Origin: Methanobacteriales archaeon HGW-Methanobacteriales-1
Lineage (GTDB): Archaea; Methanobacteriota; Methanobacteria; Methanobacteriales; Methanobacteriaceae
Assembly: GCA_002839705.1 (NCBI GenBank)
Contig: PGYO01000015.1
Coordinates: 1-40,564, forward strand
Length of the DNA stretch: 40,564 nt
Direction of reading: 5' to 3'
In this document: positions 35,948 through 40,564 of the stretch, in pieces
Position numbering within the stretch: the stretch's first letter is position 1
Layout: every line of letters begins with the position of its first letter
The notes under the pieces: model-generated
The model's database searches: none
What the model was told of the DNA's origin: nothing
What the model saw: the letters and a program-made list of their open reading frames with translations, nothing else
Position numbers and translations under genes: made by a program

Positions 35948-36289
35948 ATGCAGGATTCAGAAATTATAATTACAGAAAACGATGTTATTGAGACTCTGGA
36001 CTTATTTACTAAAGTTCCATCTATTTTACTTCGTAGATGGGTCTCTAAAAACTCTAACATGGTTAAATCATTTTCAAATCAGATTGAATCCTATAAAAAT
36101 AAACTATCTCCTCGAGATATGGCCCGTGCAGAAAAAGTAATGGAAATGCCGGTGGAGGAACTTCAAGAAATTTTAAAAAAGGCTTATGTTCGGACGGGTA
36201 AAAACCAGCTAAAAATTCTTGCTGATCCTAAAGCTAGATCATTCATTGATTTAAATCTTCAGGAGGCCAGAAAAGTACTTTTTAATTAA
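35948..36289 (+). CDS. Hypothetical helical protein, 113 aa
   Basis: I do not recognise this protein. It is entirely soluble and mostly helical, with a VIETLDLFTKVPSILLRRWV segment and a basic C-terminal half (RARSFIDL-type ending preceded by KNQLKILADPKA). No metal site is evident. The ATG at 35948 is chosen because GGTGATT, the site most used in this window, lies four bases upstream; the GTG at 35939 is part of that site. It lies between the flavin reductase gene and the HemG-like gene, but has its own ribosome site and a gap of about 70 bases to the former. Confidence 0.72.
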   Translation: MQDSEIIITENDVIETLDLFTKVPSILLRRWVSKNSNMVKSFSNQIESYKNKLSPRDMARAEKVMEMPVEELQEILKKAYVRTGKNQLKILADPKARSFIDLNLQEARKVLFN

Positions 36290-36403
36290 TTTAATATTAA
36301 AATTCAAATTTTGGTAACTTTTTAAAATAGTGATTAATCTATTTTTATTTTAATTATTTTCACTTTATTTTATAATTTTATTAAAACCCCATCCATAAAA
36401 AAC

Positions 36404-36411
36404 TTTATATA
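36404..36411 (+). promoter_or_regulatory. TATA box for the HemG-like gene
   Basis: TTTATATA is a near-consensus archaeal box A. Transcription should begin about 24-28 bases later, near 36430-36438, directly inside the first of the two palindromes at 36429-36462. Confidence 0.55.
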
Positions 36412-36428
36412 TCAAAATAGATCATTAT

Positions 36429-36462
36429 GTAATATATTACTTAAACAGGTAATATATTACCT
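36429..36462. promoter_or_regulatory. Tandem palindromic operator (two GTAATATATTAC sites)
   Basis: The perfect palindrome GTAATATATTAC occurs at 36429-36440 and again at 36449-36460, 20 bases apart (two helical turns, same face). The second extends to AGGTAATATATTACCT (36447-36462). The pair overlaps the expected start of transcription, so bound protein would block initiation. The likely ligand is the MarR regulator encoded at 37786, whose own upstream region holds a related repeat. Confidence 0.65.
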
Positions 36463-36519
36463 ATTTAAATTCTAATTTTAATTTAAAATAAATATCAAAA
36501 TATTAATGAGGAAAATAAA

Positions 36520-37053
36520 ATGAAAGCACTAGTAGTTTATGGAACAAGATATGGTACGGCCACAGAAATTGCTGAAGAAATAACCCGCACCTTAAAAGAA
36601 GAGGGTGTTGAAACAGATTTATTAGACTCACGGGGACTGAAAGAATGGGATGTCACTCCTTATGACTTGGTAATTGTAGGAAGTGGAATAAAGATTGGTA
36701 AGTGGACGAAGGGCGCTAGGAAGTTTCTGGACAAAAATAAATCTGCTTTAGCTGATAGGACTGTGGCGCTTTTTGTTTCATGTGGTGCGGCTAACAAGGA
36801 AGAATCTCGTGCAGAAGGACAGGAAAAATATCTGGATGATGTGGCCAAAAAACATCTAATTAATAAGCCGGTGGCCACAGGACTATTTGGAAGCACTTTT
36901 GATCCTGATTCCAAGCAAGGTTTATTATACAAACAGGTAATGAAGTCCATTAAAAAAGATCTGGAAAAACAAGGTATTGATGTGAGCAAACCTATTGATT
37001 ACCGTGACTGGGATGAAATAAGGGCCTGGACTCGGTCTCTGATTAATCAATAA
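36520..37053 (+). CDS. HemG-like flavodoxin (protoporphyrinogen-oxidase type)
   Basis: This is a flavodoxin-domain protein of the type annotated as menaquinone-dependent protoporphyrinogen oxidase. The FMN phosphate loop is YGTRYGTATEIAEEI (6-20), followed by YDLVIVGSGIKIGKWTKGA and a VALFVSCGAANKEE strand-loop; near the end lies the DYRDWDEIRAWTRSL helix. The 177-residue length fits HemG. Most methanogens make no protoheme by this route, so a general redox role with FMN is more likely than a heme role; that is inference. Two palindromes in its promoter suggest repression by MarR. A membrane-anchored relative follows 81 bases later. Confidence 0.82.
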   Translation: MKALVVYGTRYGTATEIAEEITRTLKEEGVETDLLDSRGLKEWDVTPYDLVIVGSGIKIGKWTKGARKFLDKNKSALADRTVALFVSCGAANKEESRAEGQEKYLDDVAKKHLINKPVATGLFGSTFDPDSKQGLLYKQVMKSIKKDLEKQGIDVSKPIDYRDWDEIRAWTRSLINQ

Positions 37054-37134
37054 TTAATATTTATCCAATCAAAAAATAAGCTCATCTTTAAATTTTAGAC
37101 ATTTATTTTAAATTAAAAAATCCTGGAGATAAAA

Positions 37135-37704
37135 ATGAATACTAAAAAAATAGCTAAAATAGCTGGCATAAGTTTGGCAATAATATTAATATCTCTTTTT
37201 TCAGTAATGGGAGTTATTATCTATGATGTTATGAGCTACACGGCCAATGGCTTTGAAACTTTCAGTGCTGAAGGAAATGTGACCGGAAACGCTTTAGTTG
37301 TTTATGCTCCGGGTATTTCAGGCCAATCTTCTAATGCTGCTTTGAATATTGCTAAGGAACTACAGAATAAAGGTTATAATGTGGATTTGGTGGGCATAAA
37401 CAATGCAAAAGCAAAAAATACTTCAATTTACGAGTTAATTATAGTCGGTGGCCCTATTTATGCTGGAAAAGCCAGTAGTTCAGTTCAAGCATATTTAAAT
37501 AATCTTAAGCCCTCTAAGGGGACTAAAATCGCAGTTTTTGCCACGGGTTCAGACAAAGATGTAATGAAAAATTCCAAATTGCTAAGAAGTGAAGTAGCTC
37601 CTTTAAATAATAGCAACTCGTTTAAAATAGATGCTGTAGGGAAATTTGTTTCTGGAGAAAATAATAATCATGGCATTGTGGCATTTGTGGGATCTTTTAT
37701 TTAA
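37135..37704 (+). CDS. Membrane-anchored flavodoxin-domain protein
   Basis: A positive N-terminus (MNTKKIAKIAG) is followed by one transmembrane helix (about 10-31), then a flavodoxin fold beginning GNALVVYAPGISGQSSNAAL, with YELIIVGGPIYAGKASSSVQ in the middle. By the positive-inside rule the flavodoxin domain should face outside, which is unusual for an FMN protein. The phosphate loop APGISGQSSN departs from the canonical T/S-x-T-G-x-T, so FMN binding is not assured. It follows the HemG-like gene and precedes marR, and may be in the same transcript and regulation. Confidence 0.78.
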   Translation: MNTKKIAKIAGISLAIILISLFSVMGVIIYDVMSYTANGFETFSAEGNVTGNALVVYAPGISGQSSNAALNIAKELQNKGYNVDLVGINNAKAKNTSIYELIIVGGPIYAGKASSSVQAYLNNLKPSKGTKIAVFATGSDKDVMKNSKLLRSEVAPLNNSNSFKIDAVGKFVSGENNNHGIVAFVGSFI

Positions 37705-37736
37705 GTTAAATACTAATAAAATCCCATATTTTTGAT

Positions 37737-37755
37737 TCATGTAATTTTTACATGA
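37737..37755. promoter_or_regulatory. Inverted repeat before marR, possible autoregulatory operator
   Basis: TCATGTAA (37737-37744) and TTACATGA (37748-37755) are perfect complements with a 3-base spacer. The GTAA...TTAC core matches the half-sites of the tandem palindromes at 36429-36462. It sits about 30 bases before the marR ATG. It could also be a weak terminator of the preceding gene, but no T-run follows. Confidence 0.45.
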
Positions 37756-37785
37756 GCAAAAACTTTAATGTAAAAGGGTAGTTTG

Positions 37786-38286
37786 ATGAAAGATATTGAC
37801 AAAGTAACATCTAATCCACCGTTTGGTGAAAGGTTAAAGATGGAAAAATACATACTAGTAATTTTATTTCTAATCCAGCAACGATGGGGCTATATCATAA
37901 ACAAAGAATTTGCCAAAGATAATATAACTACCAAACAATGGTTAATGCTGGTAATATTGGGCAATGTTTTTGATCATGATCCATCCCTGCAAGAAATGGC
38001 GGAGGCCATGAGCACCACTCACCAGAATGTTAAGCAACTGGCCACCCGCTTGCAGGATAGTGGTTTTCTAAAAATAGAACGAGATTCTAATAATAAAAGG
38101 ATTTTGCGTCTGAAATTCACTGAACAATGTAATAAATACTGGAAAAAACGAGATGAAGAGGATATTGAATCTATCACGGCTTTATTCAATGTTTTGGATG
38201 ATGAAGAGGTAATTTCCTTATTTGATATAATGAATAAACTGGAAAAATTATCGCAAACACAATATGATGACTCTAAAATTAATTAA
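37786..38286 (+). CDS. MarR-family transcriptional regulator
   Basis: This is a winged-helix repressor of the MarR type, acting as a dimer. The DNA-binding part includes TTKQWLMLVILGNVFDHDPS (helices 2-3), LQEMAEAMSTTHQNVKQLAT as the recognition helix region, and DSNNKRILRLKFTEQ as the wing. N- and C-terminal helices form the dimer interface. The 166 residues fit the family. I use the ATG at 37786; a TTG just before it is in frame but lacks merit. Its position after the flavin-protein genes, with a shared GTAA-N3/4-TTAC motif upstream of itself and of the HemG-like gene, suggests it represses them, perhaps responding to redox-active compounds. Confidence 0.87.
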   Translation: MKDIDKVTSNPPFGERLKMEKYILVILFLIQQRWGYIINKEFAKDNITTKQWLMLVILGNVFDHDPSLQEMAEAMSTTHQNVKQLATRLQDSGFLKIERDSNNKRILRLKFTEQCNKYWKKRDEEDIESITALFNVLDDEEVISLFDIMNKLEKLSQTQYDDSKIN

Positions 38287-38426
38287 TTTTTGCTATTGTT
38301 TTTTATAAAATAACTATTAATTGAGGAATATTTAAAAATAGAATAATAAATTATTTTCATAATCTAATTGTTTTAATTTTAATGATCTAGAACATATTAT
38401 ATATTGGATATAATTCATGAACTGGC

Positions 38427-39830
38427 CTAATAAGCATTTTGATCAGTAAAACCATTGGTAAATGTAAGGAAAAATATTTTTACATCTAAACTAAGAGTCC
38501 AGTTTTCCACATAATATAAATCATATTCTATTCTCTTCTTTATTGAGGTATCTCCTCTCCAGCCATGAACTTGGGCCCATCCAGTCATGCCTGGTCGAAC
38601 GTGATGTTTAATCATGTAATGGGGTATTTCTTCTCTGAATTTTTCCACAAAAAGAGGACGTTCTGGTCTTGGACCAATAAGACTCATATCTCCTTTTAAT
38701 ATATTAAATAACTGTGGTAATTCATCTATACTAGTTTTTCTTATAAAAGAACCAAATTTAGTTTTCCGCGGGTCGTCTTCCGTGGTCCATTGGGATAATT
38801 CTTCTTTATCAGCCTGTACTTTCATGCTACGAAATTTATACATCTCGAATGTTGCTCTATGTAATCCAACACGTTCCTGTTTGAATATAATTGGTCCCGG
38901 CGAACTTTTTTTAACCATAATTGTGGTGAAAATTAGGAGTGGTGAAAATATTATTATGCCCACTATTGCAAATATAATGTCTGAAAGTCGCTTCAGAGCT
39001 TTATTAAAAGAATTGTCTAGAGGCACGTATCGGATGTTAATAAGTGGGATATTATCGATCATATCTATATATGGTCGTGCAGGGAAATAACGATAGTAGT
39101 CCGGAACAATTTCGGCCTTAACCCCATATTTTTCACAAGTATCAATTATATGTTCCAACAATTTAGAATGGCGAGGAGAAATGGTTATTACGATTCTATC
39201 AACTTGTTTGGTGAGAATAATCTCTTCTAAATCTTCAATTTTTCCTATTACTGGAGAACCGGCTATTTCAGTATTTTTTTCTATTTTATCATCTAAAAAT
39301 CCAATTAATTTGTACCCTACATATTCATTTAGCTTTATTTTACGGGTGAACTTCTCACCAAGATCTCCGGCCCCAACTACTAAAATATATTTAATATTAT
39401 ATCCTTTACTTCGGGCAAATCGCAATGATTTCCTTATAATGACTCTTTCTATTATAGAAAGTATGGTAGAGAATATCGCGAAAATGGCAAGTAGATAACG
39501 GGAATAGTCTGAAAGATCCACTACAAATAATATGGTTACCAGTAGCAATAATCCAATAAAATTGACTTTAATGATGTTAAAAGTTTCAGAACTTATACTT
39601 TTAGTTCTTTGGGGATCATATAATCCAAAAACATAATACAGAATTAGATAATTCGGTAAAATAAAGACTATGGGTAAAACATATATAGAAAATCCCCACC
39701 TATTACCATCAAATCCTAATATGCCTAATTTAAATCGGATAAAATATGCAAAAATCAGTGCTAAGGTGATTACTAGTATATCCATGATAACCAGTATCAT
39801 ATTAAATATTTTCTGGTTTTGTTTAATCAT
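38427..39830 (-). CDS. Polyprenyl-phosphate sugar-1-phosphate transferase (WbaP/WcaJ type)
   Basis: This enzyme starts a surface glycan by moving a sugar-1-phosphate from its nucleotide form to a polyprenyl phosphate in the membrane. The N-terminal third has four transmembrane helices, followed by a Rossmann-like soluble domain (YILVVGAGDLGEKFTRKI, about 148-165). A fifth hydrophobic segment (IIFAIVGIIIFSPLLIFTTI, about 288-307) leads to the catalytic PF02397 domain with FKQERVGLHRATFEMYKFRS, then TSIDELPQLFNILKGDMSLI and GPRPERP. The 467-residue length is typical. The ATG at 39830 has an AAGGTGATTTA site. It may start the polymer of the teichoic-acid-like cluster 6 kb away or another glycan. 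Confidence 0.9.
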   Translation of the reverse strand: MIKQNQKIFNMILVIMDILVITLALIFAYFIRFKLGILGFDGNRWGFSIYVLPIVFILPNYLILYYVFGLYDPQRTKSISSETFNIIKVNFIGLLLLVTILFVVDLSDYSRYLLAIFAIFSTILSIIERVIIRKSLRFARSKGYNIKYILVVGAGDLGEKFTRKIKLNEYVGYKLIGFLDDKIEKNTEIAGSPVIGKIEDLEEIILTKQVDRIVITISPRHSKLLEHIIDTCEKYGVKAEIVPDYYRYFPARPYIDMIDNIPLINIRYVPLDNSFNKALKRLSDIIFAIVGIIIFSPLLIFTTIMVKKSSPGPIIFKQERVGLHRATFEMYKFRSMKVQADKEELSQWTTEDDPRKTKFGSFIRKTSIDELPQLFNILKGDMSLIGPRPERPLFVEKFREEIPHYMIKHHVRPGMTGWAQVHGWRGDTSIKKRIEYDLYYVENWTLSLDVKIFFLTFTNGFTDQNAY

Positions 39831-39969
39831 TAAATCACCTTAAACATTAAATAAATTTAGCTTTATTCTTTTGATTATCTTTAATAAAATACATTATAAT
39901 CTATTTATACCATAATCACTATTTTAATATTGTTAATAGGATTTTATTTATATATTTTTTGGGCCGATA

Positions 39970-40370
39970 GGGGTTGTAAAGTTTAGGGGGGTTGGGACTT
40001 TCGTAAAAAAATATTTGAAAATTTTATTTTTCTCGATGTTCTGATTCATAATTCAAAATTAGCCTAGTCAAATATTATTATTTGGTGAAAGTAGATATAT
40101 TATCATGCCAAATCAAATTATAATTACTCTCAATTGTTGTATTGGCTCCATACAACTTAAACTTTCCGATTTTTTCACAGGAAAACAAGATTTTGAAACC
40201 ATTCTACAGGATCGACTAAAACCTGTAAATAACACTCAGAATATCAATCAAAAACTTTATCGACATTAAAATATTCATTTCGAATACATGTTGTTTAAAA
40301 TGATTGGTGACAAAGCATACAAGAAATTACGCAGTAAAAAAATTACAACACCCACAAACTTTACAACCCC
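39970..40370. mobile_element. 401-bp element with 25-bp terminal inverted repeats
   Basis: The left end begins GGGGTTGTAAAGTTT (39970-39984) and the right end finishes with its exact reverse complement (40356-40370). Over 25 bases the ends match at about 22 positions. ATA flanks both sides and may be a 3-bp target duplication. The interior holds a broken reading frame. This fits a transposon internally deleted or decayed to MITE size; the family is not identified. Confidence 0.62.
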
Positions 40371-40374
40371 ATAA
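40063..40374 (+). pseudogene. Broken reading frame in the inverted-repeat element, probable transposase remnant
   Basis: One frame runs from about 40063 through an ATG at 40105 to a stop at 40372-40374, with an in-frame TAA at 40267-40269. It reads IQLKLSDFFTGKQDFETILQ before the stop and HFEYMLFKMIGDKAYKKL after it, and the last codons run through the right inverted repeat. Earlier stops in the same frame at 40042 and 40060 suggest further erosion upstream. The transposase idea rests on the flanking inverted repeats, not on a recognised catalytic motif. Confidence 0.45.
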
Positions 40375-40525
40375 AGAGCATAATTTAAATATTAATGTTG
40401 TATAATTAAGATAGTAGACTTTGATAAATTCATAATAATTCATAATTAAATTCTATATTTTTATTAACTAAATGATTATATATTTTAAATATTATTCAAT
40501 ATTATTTAGGTCATGAGGGATCATA

Positions 40526-40564
40526 ATGAAGTATGATATGTATTACGAGCTTTTGGAACAGCCC
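40526..40564 (+). CDS. Partial gene at the right edge
   Basis: An ATG at 40526 starts MKYDMYYELLEQP and runs out of the window. GAGGGA lies five bases upstream, a fair ribosome binding site. Thirteen residues are too few to name a family. It follows the inverted-repeat element by about 150 bases. Confidence 0.5.
   Translation, partial: MKYDMYYELLEQP

Noticed and set aside
1-40564. CRISPR arrays, tRNA and rRNA genes
   Set aside because: I found no regularly spaced repeats, no tRNA cloverleaf with a TTC-type arm and CCA-side pairing, and no rRNA sequence.

Overview
The window comes from an AT-rich methanogenic archaeon, most likely a Methanobacterium-type member of the Methanobacteriales. The evidence is an archaeal information-processing block (MCM helicase, aIF2-beta, NMD3, compact archaeal TyrRS), small Cys-rich methanogen proteins, T/A-rich intergenic DNA with archaeal TATA boxes, and a recurring GGTGATT-type ribosome binding site just before many ATGs. 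The assignment is by gene content only; no rRNA is present.

Layout. 1-809: no protein gene, but strong hairpins and a GC-rich, promoter- and terminator-flanked island (about 370-570) that looks like an unassigned non-coding RNA. 810-17270: a mostly housekeeping region containing a MutS-family ATPase, a U32 peptidase-family protein, a REC-PAS-GAF signalling protein, thymidylate kinase, TyrRS, NMD3, aIF2-beta, MCM, RlmE and a YfcE-like phosphoesterase, plus small unknowns and a frameshifted membrane gene. 17582-17875: the eroded 3' end of a sensor histidine kinase. 18066-21531: a DHA2-type MFS exporter, a small unknown and a secreted beta-helix protein.

21767-32412 is the most interesting part: a cluster resembling bacterial wall teichoic acid synthesis. 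It has a GpsA-like glycerol-3-phosphate dehydrogenase, a LicC-like sugar/alcohol-phosphate nucleotidyltransferase, a TagE/GtfA-like glycosyltransferase, a 1039-residue protein with two CDP-glycerol glycerophosphotransferase domains, and three further single-domain paralogues. Together they suggest that this archaeon makes sn-glycerol-3-phosphate, activates it to CDP-glycerol and polymerises or glycosylates a poly(glycerol-phosphate)-type surface polymer. A polyprenyl-phosphate sugar-1-phosphate transferase at 38427-39830 could start such a polymer or another surface glycan.

32584-38286: small Cys-rich proteins (a 39-residue zinc ribbon and a DUF2769-type protein), then a flavin-protein group (an FMN reductase-like protein, a flavin reductase-domain protein, a HemG-like flavodoxin and a membrane-anchored flavodoxin) ending in a MarR regulator. 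Two palindromes at 36429-36462 lie where transcription of the HemG-like gene should start, and a related inverted repeat precedes marR. 39970-40370 is a 401-bp element with about 25-bp terminal inverted repeats and a broken reading frame, and a new gene begins at the right edge.
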